Source of the DNA: Polaromonas sp.
Lineage (GTDB): Bacteria > Pseudomonadota > Gammaproteobacteria > Burkholderiales > Burkholderiaceae_C
Length of the DNA: 64,000 nt
Reading direction: 5' to 3'
Assembly (NCBI RefSeq): GCF_012927455.1
Contig: NZ_JABBPE010000015.1
Span: 124,001-188,000, forward strand
Shown: piece after piece, positions 7,401-15,875 of the stretch
How positions within the stretch are numbered: position 1 is the stretch's first letter
Layout of the letters: each line of letters begins with the position of its first letter
The notes under the pieces: generated by a model
What the model was told of the DNA's origin: nothing
The model's database searches: none
The model's input: only the letters and a program-made list of their open reading frames with translations
Made by a program: the position numbers and the translations under genes

Positions 7401-8506
7401 CGCGGGCTCCAGGGAGTGGTTGCGGGTAAGCAGTTCATTCTAGGACCTGCCCCGCGGCGCTGGCGCACGGCGTCGGCCAGCTGTTCCAGCACGGCCACGG
7501 TGGCGTCCCATCCTATGCAGGCGTCGGTCACGCTCTGCCCATAACGCAGGCCCTGGCGGCCAGCGACGATGTCCTGCCGGCCTTCGACCAGGTGGCTCTC
7601 AATCATCAGGCCACAAATGCCGATGGAGCCGCTGGCGACCTGCTGCGCGATGTCGGCCGCAACGGCGGGCTGCCTGGAATAGTCCTTGTTGCTGTTGCCG
7701 TGGCTGCAGTCGATCATCAGCCGCGCCGGCAGGCCGGACTGGGCGAGCGCTGCAGTGGCGCGGGCCACGCTGGCGGCCTCGTGGTTGGGCCCGTCGCTGG
7801 CGCCGCGCAGCACCAGGTGGCCGTCGGGGTTGCCGGTGGTGGTGATGACGATGGCTTTGCCTTCAAGTGAAATGGTCGGAAAGCGGTGCGACTGGGCGGC
7901 CACATGGATGGCGTCTATGGCGGCGGCCACGCTGCCGTTGGTGGCGTTTTTAAAGCCCACAGGCGCCGACAGGGCCGAAGCCATCTGCCGGTGCAGCGGG
8001 CTTTCGACCGTGCGCGCGCCAATGGCGCCCCAGGTCAGCAGCTCGGCGTAATACTGGGGCGTCACCAGGTCGAGGATTTCCGAGGCGGCCGGCACCTGCA
8101 AACGCGCGCACTCCAGCAAGAGGCGCCGGGCGGCCCGCAGCCCTTCGCCAATGTCGCCCTGGCCGTCCAGGCCCGGGTCGTAAATCAGGCCTTTCCAGCC
8201 CATGCGGGTGCGCGGTTTTTCAAAGTAAACGCGCATCACCAGCAGCAGCGAATCGCCAAGGCGGCTGGCGACCTGGCGCAGCTGGGCCGCATACTCCAGC
8301 GCCGACGCGGGCTCGTGCACCGAGCAGGGGCCGACCACCACCAGCAGCCGCTCATCTTCGCCGCGCAGGATGGCGCGGGTGGCGACGCGCGACGCAGCGA
8401 TAAACGCGGCCTCGGCCTCGCCCGCCGGCAGTTCGGCACGCAGCAGCCGGGGCTCCGGCAGCGGGTCTGCGCGGGCAATGTGAACGTCCGAGATGGGTGT
8501 CGGCAT
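7397..8506 (-). CDS. aroG: 3-deoxy-7-phosphoheptulonate (DAHP) synthase, class I
   Basis: A 369-residue class I DAHP synthase: LLVVVGPCSVHEPASALEYA, MRVYFEKPRTRMGWKGLIYD, GARTVESPLHRQMASALS, FKNATNGS, and MIDCSHGNSNKDY, holding the PEP/E4P and metal ligands (Cys in GPCS, His in CSHGNS). It catalyses the first step of aromatic amino acid synthesis from PEP and erythrose 4-phosphate. The start ATG at 8506 fits the family N-terminus; the open frame runs further to 8674 through a 7-bp tandem repeat that is not coding-like. Probably feedback-regulated by an aromatic amino acid, but which one cannot be told here. Confidence 0.95.
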   Translation of the reverse strand: MPTPISDVHIARADPLPEPRLLRAELPAGEAEAAFIAASRVATRAILRGEDERLLVVVGPCSVHEPASALEYAAQLRQVASRLGDSLLLVMRVYFEKPRTRMGWKGLIYDPGLDGQGDIGEGLRAARRLLLECARLQVPAASEILDLVTPQYYAELLTWGAIGARTVESPLHRQMASALSAPVGFKNATNGSVAAAIDAIHVAAQSHRFPTISLEGKAIVITTTGNPDGHLVLRGASDGPNHEAASVARATAALAQSGLPARLMIDCSHGNSNKDYSRQPAVAADIAQQVASGSIGICGLMIESHLVEGRQDIVAGRQGLRYGQSVTDACIGWDATVAVLEQLADAVRQRRGAGPRMNCLPATTPWSPR

Positions 8507-8568
8507 GAAAACTCCGTGGTTGAATCGATTTCTTGAGACCGTTACTTTATAGCCCACGCCAGTTGAAA

Positions 8569-8596
8569 GGTGGAAGGTGGAAGGTGGAAGGTGGAA
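8569..8596. repeat. 7-bp tandem repeat (GGTGGAA x4)
   Basis: Four perfect units of GGTGGAA at 8569-8575, 8576-8582, 8583-8589 and 8590-8596, preceded and followed by partial units. It lies 63 bp upstream of the aroG start in the leader/promoter region, so a change in copy number could alter spacing. No function is shown. Confidence 0.85.
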
Positions 8597-8701
8597 GGGT
8601 GACAGGTGAGTCTGAACCTGATTTGGCATCCGCGTTGGCTGATGACTGCCTCGCGCGCATGAACAGCGGGCCAAACCGGCAATAACTGCCGTTGCTGGAC
8701 T

Positions 8702-8755
8702 GCTATAAAAAAAGGAGCTGCTCCCGCCCGTCCCTATTGGGCTGCAGCCCGATTT
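8702..8755 (+). repeat. Dispersed ~55-bp repeat, copy 2
   Basis: GCTATAAAAAAAGGAGCTG, then CTCCCGCCCGTCCC and ATTGGGCTGCAGCCCG. It matches the family consensus with a GC-rich variant centre. The 8507-8862 stretch between aroG and the cytochrome gene holds only this copy and the 7-bp tandem repeat. Confidence 0.8.
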
Positions 8756-8862
8756 ACCCTGATTTTATGGCTGCAGCTGCCGCTTGTCGCCTTCCTTGCA
8801 ACAACTGCCTGGCTTTTGATCCATATCAACGTCGAAGCGCGTCCCGCTACTAATATGGTTTC

Positions 8863-9237
8863 ATGCACTCCATGACCGCCCGTGCCGGCTTCCACGTAGC
8901 GCTGGCCCCTTCGCTGATCCGCCGCGTCGCGTTCGCAGCCTTCGTGGCTGCGGCGACGTGGGCCCAGGCGCAGCCTGCGCCTGAAGCGGTTTCAACGCGC
9001 GGCCAATTGCTGTACTCGACCCACTGCATCGAGTGCCACACGACGCAGATTCACTGGCGCGCCCAGAGGCAGGCGTATGACTGGGTCACGCTGAAGGCGC
9101 AGGTGCGTCGCTGGCAGGGAACTACGGGCCTGGGCTGGAGCGAGGCCGACATTGATGACGTGGCCCGCCACCTCAATGACACGATCTACCAGTTTGCGCG
9201 ACCAGTGAGTAGTGTCGGCAGCAAGCCCGGGGCTTGA
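8863..9237 (+). CDS. Small exported c-type cytochrome-like protein
   Basis: A 124-residue protein with an N-terminal signal peptide (LIRRVAFAAFVAAATWAQAQ, predicted cleavage after AQA) and one haem-binding motif, CIECH, in LLYSTHCIECHTTQIHW. The remainder (VTLKAQVRRWQGTTGLGWSEADIDDVARHLNDTIYQF) is helix-rich like a compact class I cytochrome c; a distal Met ligand is not obvious. It should be periplasmic and carry electrons, or be a degenerate domain. The start could be ATG 8863 or the internal ATG 8872. Partner enzymes are not in view. Confidence 0.75.
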   Translation: MHSMTARAGFHVALAPSLIRRVAFAAFVAAATWAQAQPAPEAVSTRGQLLYSTHCIECHTTQIHWRAQRQAYDWVTLKAQVRRWQGTTGLGWSEADIDDVARHLNDTIYQFARPVSSVGSKPGA

Positions 9238-9305
9238 TCCGGCATCCAGGCTGCATGACTCACCGGTGCGGGTGGGCAGAGCTGGTCCGAGTTCGTTCAT
9301 CGCGT

Positions 9306-9359
9306 GCTATGAAAATAATAGCTGCTAACGCCCGTACTGTATAGGCTAGCGGCATATTT
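9306..9359 (+). repeat. Dispersed ~55-bp repeat, copy 3
   Basis: GCTATGAAAATAATAGCTG, CTAACGCCCGTACTG and TATAGGCTAGCGGC: close to consensus. Intergenic between the cytochrome gene and msrA, which converge here. Confidence 0.85.
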
Positions 9360-9457
9360 GATGTCTAAATTGCACCAGCTGCCGTGCCAAGAGCCTGATT
9401 TGGCCTGGTCAATCCGGAAAAACGGGGTTGATGCGTTATTACGGCGCTGTCACCACG

Positions 9458-10204
9458 CTACTGCGCCGCCTGAGACACCAGTACCGGCATGTCGCGGTAC
9501 AGCTCGGGCATCATGGTTTTGAGGTTGGCGATTTTTGGCAGGTCAAAGCGCGCGATGTAGGGCTGGCGCGGGTGCAACGTGGCGTAGTCCTGGTGGTAGC
9601 CTTCGGCCGGGTAGAAGGCCAGCGGTGGCGCCAGCGGCGTGAGCTGGGTCACGATCTTGCCGGGGAACGCCTTGGCGGCTTCCAGCTGCGCGATGTAGCG
9701 CTCGGCCACCTGCTTCTGGCTATCGTTCTGGTAAAAAATGGCAGAGCGGTATTGCGTGCCCGAGTCCGGCCCCTGGCGGTTCAACTGGGTCGGGTCGTGC
9801 ACGACGGAAAAGTAAATCTGCAGCAGCTTGCCGTAAGAAACCAGCTTCGGGTCGTAGGTGATGTGGACGGCTTCGGCGTGCCCGGTACGGCCCGAGCCGA
9901 TCATGCTGTAGCTGGCGGTGGCCTTGTCGCCGCCGGCGTAGCCGGAGACGGCATTGAGCACGCCCTGGGTGTGCTGAAACACCGCCTGCACCCCCCAGAA
10001 ACAGCCGCCGGCAAACACGGCGATTTCCGGCGCGGCCGGCGCGGCAGTGGCGGAAGTGGCGGAGTCAAACGCCGGGGCGGGCAGCTTGACGGCCGCTTCG
10101 GTTGCCGCACTGCTGCTGATGCCGCCGCCCACGCCTGCACCCGCGTAGACCCAGGCCGACATGGCGATCACGCCGCCGACCATCAGGATTAACGAGTTGC
10201 GCAT
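9458..10204 (-). CDS. msrA: Peptide methionine sulfoxide reductase A, exported/anchored
   Basis: A 248-residue MsrA with the catalytic GGCFWGVQAVFQ motif and GYAGGDKATASYSMIGSGRTGHAE and FYPAEGYHQDY, as in the family. It reduces the S-epimer of methionine sulfoxide in proteins. Unlike cytoplasmic MsrA it begins with a hydrophobic segment (MRNSLILMVGGVIAMSAWVY) and a ~45-residue Ala-rich linker, so it is probably periplasmic and membrane-tethered. It follows msrB with only two bases between msrB stop and msrA start, so the two form an operon covering both sulfoxide epimers in the envelope. Confidence 0.92.
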   Translation of the reverse strand: MRNSLILMVGGVIAMSAWVYAGAGVGGGISSSAATEAAVKLPAPAFDSATSATAAPAAPEIAVFAGGCFWGVQAVFQHTQGVLNAVSGYAGGDKATASYSMIGSGRTGHAEAVHITYDPKLVSYGKLLQIYFSVVHDPTQLNRQGPDSGTQYRSAIFYQNDSQKQVAERYIAQLEAAKAFPGKIVTQLTPLAPPLAFYPAEGYHQDYATLHPRQPYIARFDLPKIANLKTMMPELYRDMPVLVSQAAQ

Positions 10205-10206
10205 GA

Positions 10207-10707
10207 TCACGTCGCCTTGAAGTTCATGGCCACGCCGTTCATGCAATAGCGCAGGCCGGTCGGTTTGGGGCCGTCGTCAAACACATGGCCCAAGTGCCCG
10301 CCGCAGCGCTGGCATAACACTTCGGTGCGCTTCATGAACAAGGTGGTGTCGCTTTCTTCCACCACCGCCTTGTCCAGCGGCTGCCAAAAGCTGGGCCAGC
10401 CAGTGCCACTTTCAAACTTGCTGGCAGATGAAAAAAGGGGCAGGGCACAGCCCGCGCAGCCGTAAACGCCGGCGCGCTTTTCCTGGTTCAAAGGGCTGCT
10501 GTGCGGGCGCTCGGTGCCGGCCTTGCGCAGGACGCGGTACTGGTCGGGCTGCAGCAGTTTTCCCCATTCGGCGTCGCTGCGCGTGACTTCATAACTTGGC
10601 GCCGCATGTGCGGGGCCGCTAGAGAACAGGCTACGCACGCCGGCAAGCGCTGCGGAAACAGTGCCAAGGCCTAGCAGCGTATTTAGAACATTTCTTCGGC
10701 TCATCAT
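10207..10707 (-). CDS. msrB: Peptide methionine sulfoxide reductase B, Tat-signal type
   Basis: A 166-residue MsrB: YRVLRKAGTERPHSSPLN, the zinc-site CxxC pairs in VYGCAGCALPLF and EVLCQRCGGHLGHVF, GTGWPSFWQPL, and RYCMNGVAMNFKAT holding the catalytic Cys. It reduces the R-epimer of methionine sulfoxide. The N-terminus MMSRRNVLNTLLGLGTVSAA has a twin-arginine pattern (SRRNVLN) followed by a hydrophobic stretch and an AHA cleavage-like site, so export through Tat is likely. Two adjacent ATG codons (10707, 10704) are possible starts. Operon with msrA downstream. Confidence 0.92.
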   Translation of the reverse strand: MMSRRNVLNTLLGLGTVSAALAGVRSLFSSGPAHAAPSYEVTRSDAEWGKLLQPDQYRVLRKAGTERPHSSPLNQEKRAGVYGCAGCALPLFSSASKFESGTGWPSFWQPLDKAVVEESDTTLFMKRTEVLCQRCGGHLGHVFDDGPKPTGLRYCMNGVAMNFKAT

Positions 10708-10878
10708 GGAGTTTCCTTTTGCTGGACCCATTGTGGCTTTGCTGTTGGTCAGTGTGGCGCGGTGTTTCTTACAGTCGCGACGCCAACAGGGCCAATTGGC
10801 GGCCAGCGAGCGACACAGAGCGACGCCAGGGCCGGCATTCTGGGAAAATCACAGCTGTCTGCTTAACGAAAACCTTTT

Positions 10879-11469
10879 ATGCCCCTGCCTGCACCCCAAG
10901 CCCGAACCCACCTGCACACCCGCGCCGTCGTCTTTCGCGGCTACCACCGCGAGGACGGCCTGTGGGACATCGAGGCCGAACTGAGCGACACCAAAACCTA
11001 TGCGCTGCAGCCTTTCGAAAGCCGCGACATGCCGGCGGGCACCCCGATTCACGGCATGTCCATCCGCGCCACACTGGACGACCAGCTGACGATTCGGGCG
11101 ATCGCCAGTTCAAGTGACCACACGCCGTTTGCCGAATGCGGGCAAGGCACCGACCCGATGCAGCAGATGGTGGGCGTAACCATGGGGCCGGGTTGGCGCC
11201 AGGCCATAGAGCGGGCGCTGGGCGGCGTGCGCGGCTGCACGCATTTGCGCGAATTGCTGTTTAACATGGCAACGGCGGCCTACCAGACCATTCCCATATA
11301 CCGCGACCGCTTGCGCCGCCAAGCCGGCCTGCCCGAGCCGCAAAGCGCCGAGCCGCCCTCACCGCCGTTTCACCTTGGCAAATGCATCGCCTGGGATTTT
11401 GATGGTGCGGCGGTGCAGCGCCACCACCCCGAGTTTGCGGGCTGGCAGCCGCTGAAGCGCAAAGTTTGA
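10879..11469 (+). CDS. DUF2889 protein
   Basis: A 196-residue protein with the DUF2889 features HTRAVVFRGYHREDGLWDIE (start of the domain), LTDTK-like region ELSDTKTYALQPFESRDMPA, HGMSIRATLDDQLTIRA, and GCTHLRELLFNMATAAYQTI. The family is common in beta-proteobacteria and has no established function; in other genomes it neighbours aromatic or acyl-CoA metabolism genes, which is not evident here. It has no signal peptide or membrane helix, so it is presumably cytoplasmic. Divergent from the msr operon. Confidence 0.85.
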   Translation: MPLPAPQARTHLHTRAVVFRGYHREDGLWDIEAELSDTKTYALQPFESRDMPAGTPIHGMSIRATLDDQLTIRAIASSSDHTPFAECGQGTDPMQQMVGVTMGPGWRQAIERALGGVRGCTHLRELLFNMATAAYQTIPIYRDRLRRQAGLPEPQSAEPPSPPFHLGKCIAWDFDGAAVQRHHPEFAGWQPLKRKV

Positions 11470-11548
11470 GCGGATCAAACTGGCGGCTTGCACCGTGATT
11501 TCGGGTGCTGCTGGCATCCGGTGATGGAGTCGCCAGTGGGCTCTGCCT

Positions 11549-11610
11549 GCTATGAAAATAATAGCTGCTTACGCCCGCACCATATAGGCTACAGGCCTAT
11601 TTAGTCTAAA
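11549..11610 (+). repeat. Dispersed ~55-bp repeat, copy 4
   Basis: GCTATGAAAATAATAGCTGC, TTACGCCCGCACCA, TATAGGCTACAGGCCTATTT. Very similar to copy 3, so the two may be recent relatives. Intergenic between the DUF2889 gene and cls. Confidence 0.85.
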
Positions 11611-11718
11611 TATTCGGCCAAACCCGAGGTTCAGACCGTCTAGAGCCCGTTACTGCCGGCTACGCGTCTGGCGTCAAGCTGGCAGGACACTTCAACGCCG
11701 GTGCGCCTGCCGTCCGGA

Positions 11719-13002
11719 TCAGAGGATGGCGTGGAGCAGGTAAAACGCGTTGTCTTTCAGCTTGTGCCACAGCCCGCGTTTCTTCCACGCCTCGAGCTTG
11801 ATTTCCTTGCACTTCGGCGTGTACTTTTCGAAGACAGCATCAAGCCGCTGCGCCACGGCGGCGTCCAGAATGCCTAGGGTAATTTCGTCGTTGGTGTCAA
11901 AAGACCGGTCGTCAAAATTGCTCGAACCGATGGCGCTCCAGACGCCATCGACGGTCATCACCTTCTGGTGCAGCAGTGTGTGCGGGTATTCGAACAGGCG
12001 CACGCCGCAGCGCAGCAGCTTTTCGAAGTTGCGGTGGCCGGCGTGCTGCACCATGGGGTTGTCGGAGCCGCTGGTCGAGGGCATCAGTACGCGCACGTCG
12101 ACACCACGCTTGACGGCTTCGCCAAATGCGTCTATCGCTTCGGGCTTGGGAATGAAATAGGGGTTCTGAATCCAGATGCGCTTGCGCGCCAGGCAGATGG
12201 CGGTGTGGTGAAGAATCTTCACGGCTGGCGCCGAGCCTTCCGGCTTCGCGTAGGCCGCATGAATCGTCACGTTGCCTGCCGCGGCTAAGTGAGGAAACAC
12301 CGCGTCGCCGACGAACAGTTCGCCGGTTTGTCCGCCCCAGTTTTCGCTGAACGCGGCCTGCACGCTGTGCACGATGGGGCCGTGCAAGCGCACACTGAGG
12401 TCGCCGTAGTGTTCATGGTCCTGGGCGTCACCGAGCCAGCTGTCGACGATGCAATGGCCGCCGACGAAGGCTTCGCGGCCGTCAATGACCACGAGTTTTC
12501 TGTGATCGCGGTCGTTCAGCACGCCGATATTGCGAAACTTTTTTTCATGGAAGAAGGCGAGCTTGCAGCCGGCTTCTACCAACTGGCGACAAGCCGCTTC
12601 GCCCATTCTCCTGGAACCGGTCGCATCCAGAAGAACCCGCACTATTTTGCCGGCGCGCGCCCGCTCCGACAGCGCGTCGGCCACGCGCTGGCCCAGCACC
12701 CCTTCTTTCCATAAAAACGTTTCGAAGTGCACCGACTTCTGGGCGGCACCGATGCGCCTCAACAGCACCTCAAAAAAAGCACCGTTCTCAAGAACTTCGA
12801 CCGAATTGCCGACAACGGTTGTGCTCAGTGTCAGGCCGGCAAGGGACGGAATAAGCTCGGCGATGGACGAACCACCTTCGATGCGCAGCTTCGGGCTGCG
12901 ATGACGTCTGATGGACCAGATGACAATTACCAGCAGTGCGGCGACGCCAAAAAACACCAGCGCGGGAACGAAGGACAGTCCGCCTGGAAAGAAATCGGTC
13001 AT
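11719..13002 (-). CDS. cls: Cardiolipin synthase-like phospholipase D protein
   Basis: A 427-residue PLD-superfamily protein with one N-terminal membrane helix (SFVPALVFFGVAALLVIVIW) and two HKD-type motifs: the first in NDRDHRKLVVIDGREAFVGG, the second in YPHTLLHQKVMTVDGVWSAI followed by GSSNFDDRS. This is the arrangement of ClsB/ClsA-type cardiolipin synthases, which join two phosphatidylglycerols (or PG and PE) at the inner membrane. The first motif has His-x-Lys (HRK) and the second HQK. It stands alone, with the converging DUF2889 gene upstream of the window left side. Confidence 0.88.
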   Translation of the reverse strand: MTDFFPGGLSFVPALVFFGVAALLVIVIWSIRRHRSPKLRIEGGSSIAELIPSLAGLTLSTTVVGNSVEVLENGAFFEVLLRRIGAAQKSVHFETFLWKEGVLGQRVADALSERARAGKIVRVLLDATGSRRMGEAACRQLVEAGCKLAFFHEKKFRNIGVLNDRDHRKLVVIDGREAFVGGHCIVDSWLGDAQDHEHYGDLSVRLHGPIVHSVQAAFSENWGGQTGELFVGDAVFPHLAAAGNVTIHAAYAKPEGSAPAVKILHHTAICLARKRIWIQNPYFIPKPEAIDAFGEAVKRGVDVRVLMPSTSGSDNPMVQHAGHRNFEKLLRCGVRLFEYPHTLLHQKVMTVDGVWSAIGSSNFDDRSFDTNDEITLGILDAAVAQRLDAVFEKYTPKCKEIKLEAWKKRGLWHKLKDNAFYLLHAIL

Positions 13003-13203
13003 CGTAGAAACACTCCATGTTGAGGAAAGGCAGGGCTGAAATGCGGCGTCGGTTCAGGTTCATTATGTGTGCCCGGTTGCAGGGCGTGGCGGCACGCCTG
13101 CTGCTGATCCGGCGGACTTGCCCCTTCCCGCCTGGAACGGCTCGGTGCGTCAAAATTGCACTATGAGCCTGCGCCGGGCATGAGGCCCGGGAATCCGCAG
13201 ACT

Positions 13204-13260
13204 GCTATTGAATTAATAGCTGGTAACGCAATGAGTAAGAGGGCTGCAGACGTATTTGAC
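13204..13260 (+). repeat. Dispersed ~55-bp repeat, copy 5 (degenerate)
   Basis: GCTATTGAATTAATAGCTGG, TAACGCAATGAGTAAG, AGGGCTGCAGACGTATTTGA. The inverted-repeat head is intact, the GCCC/GGGC part is eroded. The 13003-13325 intergenic stretch otherwise holds the cls promoter side and nothing else recognised. Confidence 0.65.
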
Positions 13261-13325
13261 TAACAAAACGACTCTGGTGGCAGATCGCTGCCGGCAGTTA
13301 GTGGTGAGTGCAGCCGCGCCGCGCC

Positions 13326-14543
13326 TCAGGCCGGGCGCAGCACCTTGGCCACCGGGTTGCTGCGCAGCCGGAATGCGTCGGGCATGCCAGAGCCCAGCAG
13401 GGGCCGCAGGTAGAGCCGAAACGCATCGGTCACGTCGGTGCCGCTGGCCGAGATGAATTCATCCTCCATCACCCGCGTTTTACCGGCCACGGCCTCCAAT
13501 GACAGCAGTTCGTAGTCGACCGAATAAAAGCCGGTGCGTTTGATGGCGACCGAACCGTCGCGCTGGCCGCTCATGGCGAACTGCACAGCTTTTTCACCAA
13601 CCTCGCGTGCTTCGCGCTGGTCGACATCAGAAACGCAGCCGATAAATGAGCGCTGCACGTAGCCCAGGGTATCGCCGCGCACGCGCTTGATGCCCAGCTG
13701 GCCCTTGATTTCTTCGCACAGCAGGTCGGCCAGCGCGCCGCTGCCGGACAGCTGCACGTTGCCGTGGGCATCGTGTTCGAGGTTCTTGGCAAGGCTGCTG
13801 GCAATCAGGTTGCCCGACGCGTCGTGTATGCCCTCAGACACCGCCACCACGCAGCGCCCGAGTCGCTGATAGGTGGCCTTGACATCGGCCAGGAAGTCGG
13901 CCATCACGAAGGTGCGCTCTGGCAGGTAAATCAGGTGCGGGCCGTCGTCGGAAAATTTTCTGCCCAGCGCGGAAGCGGCGGTTAAAAACCCGGCATGGCG
14001 CCCCATCACCACGGCTACATACACGCCGGGCAGGGCGGCATTGTCCAGATTGGCGCCGGCAAAGGCTTGCGCCACAAAGCGCGCGGCCGAGGGGAAGCCC
14101 GGCGTATGGTCGTTGCCGACCAGGTCGTTGTCTATGGTCTTGGGAATGTGCACGCAGCGCAGCGGATAGCCGGCCTTGTGCGCTTCGGCGCTGACGATGC
14201 GCACCGTATCGGACGAGTCGTTGCCGCCGATGTAGAAGAAGTGGCCGATCTGGTGCGCCTGCAGCACCTTGAAGATCTCTTGGCAATACTTGGCGTCGGG
14301 CTTGTCGCGTGTCGAGCCCAGCGCGGAGCCCGGCGTGCTGGCGACCAGTTCCAGGTTGTGGCTGGTCTCTTGCGTCAGATGCACGAAGTCTTCATTGACG
14401 ATGCCGCGCACGCCGTGGCGCGCACCGTAAACATGCTCGACATTGCGAAAGCGCCGCGCTTCCAGCGTCACGCCAACCAACGACTGGTTGATGACGGCGG
14501 TCGGGCCGCCTCCCTGCGCTACAAGAATCTTGGTGGATGTCAT
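13326..14543 (-). CDS. pfp: Pyrophosphate-dependent 6-phosphofructokinase
   Basis: A 405-residue phosphofructokinase beginning MTSTKILVAQGGGPTAVINQ. The phosphoryl-donor motif is GGND (in FYIGGNDSSDTVR), where ATP-dependent enzymes have GGDG; the Asp in place of Gly marks pyrophosphate use. The substrate loop PKTIDNDLVGNDHTPG and MGRHAGFLTAAS are also present. It interconverts fructose 6-phosphate and fructose 1,6-bisphosphate reversibly. Start ATG 14543 matches the family N-terminus; the frame is open to 14681 but without homology. Divergent from the FHA gene. Confidence 0.93.
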   Translation of the reverse strand: MTSTKILVAQGGGPTAVINQSLVGVTLEARRFRNVEHVYGARHGVRGIVNEDFVHLTQETSHNLELVASTPGSALGSTRDKPDAKYCQEIFKVLQAHQIGHFFYIGGNDSSDTVRIVSAEAHKAGYPLRCVHIPKTIDNDLVGNDHTPGFPSAARFVAQAFAGANLDNAALPGVYVAVVMGRHAGFLTAASALGRKFSDDGPHLIYLPERTFVMADFLADVKATYQRLGRCVVAVSEGIHDASGNLIASSLAKNLEHDAHGNVQLSGSGALADLLCEEIKGQLGIKRVRGDTLGYVQRSFIGCVSDVDQREAREVGEKAVQFAMSGQRDGSVAIKRTGFYSVDYELLSLEAVAGKTRVMEDEFISASGTDVTDAFRLYLRPLLGSGMPDAFRLRSNPVAKVLRPA

Positions 14544-14775
14544 GGTGTGTCCTGTGTGTTCGGTACTGTTCGGTGCCGTTCGATGGAAATGATCGTAGCA
14601 CCGGCATCGGCTATGCAGCGCCTGGGCATTGAGCTCGAAAGTCATCCCCTCAGGCTGTCGGACAGCAGCCTGTTTTAGCACTCGTAACCTTGTGCCGTTG
14701 CGTCGGGGCGGCTACCATTCATCACCGGAAACGCATTGGGCGTGACTGAATATTAATTCGCATGCAGGAGTTCCC

Positions 14776-15417
14776 ATGCCCCAGCTCATCGCGTCCGTCG
14801 AAGGTGTTGAAGTCGAACGCGTCAATCTAAAAAAAGAAAGCACGACGCTTGGACGCAAGCCGAATAACGACATCGTGCTGCACAACCCGGTGGTCAGTGG
14901 CGAGCACTGCGTGTTTTCGCTTCAGGGTATTGCGGACGTGACGATCGAAGACCTCGGCAGCACCAATGGCACTTATATCAACGGCCACATGATCAAGTCC
15001 CGGGAAGCGCTGAAGGACAAGGACATCATCACCATCGGCAATTTTCGCCTGCAGTATTTCACCGCCTCGGCTAGCGAGCAGCCGGGCGCGCCGCAACCGA
15101 CAACGGCGATGTCGCTCGATGCACTGGGACTGCCCGGCACCTCGGGCGTGTTGCAGGCCTGTTTCAAGACACTGTCGGGGGACACCGCCGGACTGGAGCT
15201 GCCGCTGCTCAAGGCTGTGACGACGTTTGGCCAGCCGGGGGTCGCCCGCGTGTCGGTCTCGCACCGGCGTGACGGCTACTACGTGTCGCGCATAGACGGC
15301 GAGACCGTGCCCACGCTTAACGGCAAGACGATTGGGCCTGAGGCGGTTGCGCTGGCGCACAACGATGTGCTGGAGCTGGCAGGCACGGCGATGACATTTT
15401 TGCTTAACGGCAAATAA
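14776..15417 (+). CDS. FHA-domain protein
   Basis: A 213-residue protein with a complete forkhead-associated domain in its N-terminal half: TTLGRKPNNDIVLHNPVVSG, EHC, then DLGSTNGTYINGH, i.e. the Gly-Arg, Ser-x-x-His and Asn-Gly residues that bind phosphothreonine peptides. A second, degenerate FHA-like half follows (GQPGVARVSVSHRRDGYYVS, TLNGKTIGPEAVAL, DVLELAG). Such proteins act as phospho-dependent adaptors in kinase or secretion signalling; no kinase or secretion genes lie next to it. Start ATG 14776 has GCAGGAG a few bases upstream. Confidence 0.9.
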   Translation: MPQLIASVEGVEVERVNLKKESTTLGRKPNNDIVLHNPVVSGEHCVFSLQGIADVTIEDLGSTNGTYINGHMIKSREALKDKDIITIGNFRLQYFTASASEQPGAPQPTTAMSLDALGLPGTSGVLQACFKTLSGDTAGLELPLLKAVTTFGQPGVARVSVSHRRDGYYVSRIDGETVPTLNGKTIGPEAVALAHNDVLELAGTAMTFLLNGK

Positions 15418-15450
15418 GCACTGGCGGGCAGGTACGCGCAGCCCGGTTGC

Positions 15451-15499
15451 GCCGTCATGGGCCGTCATGGGCCGTCATGGGCCGTCATGGGCCGTCATA
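15451..15499. repeat. 10-bp tandem repeat (GCCGTCATGG x4 plus partial)
   Basis: Four exact units of GCCGTCATGG (15451-15490) and a fifth diverging at its end (GCCGTCATAA). It lies directly before the yciH start at 15508, and each unit carries an ATG. Because 10 is not a multiple of 3, unit number changes which upstream ATG is in frame with yciH (15457 and 15487 are in frame now). Confidence 0.9.
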
Positions 15500-15507
15500 A
15501 TTCCACG

Positions 15508-15870
15508 ATGCAGAGAAACCCTTCAGGCAGCGGGCTCGTCTATTCCACCGGCGCCGGGAGAATGTGCCCCGATTGCCGCCAACCGATCAGCGGCTGCGTC
15601 TGCCGGCAGGCGCAGAGTGTGGCGCCATCCGACGGCGTGGTGCGCGTCTCCAGATCGACCAAAGGCCGCGGCGGCAAGACGGTCACCGTGGTCAAGGGGC
15701 TGGCGCTCGATGCGCTGGCGCTGGCCCAGCTTGGCAAGCAGCTGCGGGCGGCGTGCGGCTCGGGTGGCACGGCGAAAGACGGCGTAATTGAAGTGCAGGG
15801 CGACCACTGCGAGCTGGTGCTGCAGACCCTGCAAAAGCACGGCTACGCGGCCAAACGGGCGGGCGGGTAA
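15508..15870 (+). CDS. yciH: YciH/SUI1-family translation initiation factor-like protein
   Basis: A 120-residue eIF1/SUI1-like protein. The C-terminal SUI1 core shows RGGKTVTVVKGLALDALALA, QLGKQLRAACGSGGTAKDG and IEVQGDHCELVLQTLQKHGY. The N-terminus carries a small Cys cluster (MCPDCRQPISGCVC) that looks like a zinc-binding knuckle, as seen in many beta-proteobacterial members. YciH has been linked to stringency of translation initiation. ATG 15508 is chosen as the first start after the tandem repeat; the in-frame ATGs inside the repeat would add a low-complexity tail. Just 5 bp separate it from the next gene. Confidence 0.9.
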   Translation: MQRNPSGSGLVYSTGAGRMCPDCRQPISGCVCRQAQSVAPSDGVVRVSRSTKGRGGKTVTVVKGLALDALALAQLGKQLRAACGSGGTAKDGVIEVQGDHCELVLQTLQKHGYAAKRAGG

Positions 15871-15875
15871 AGCGC

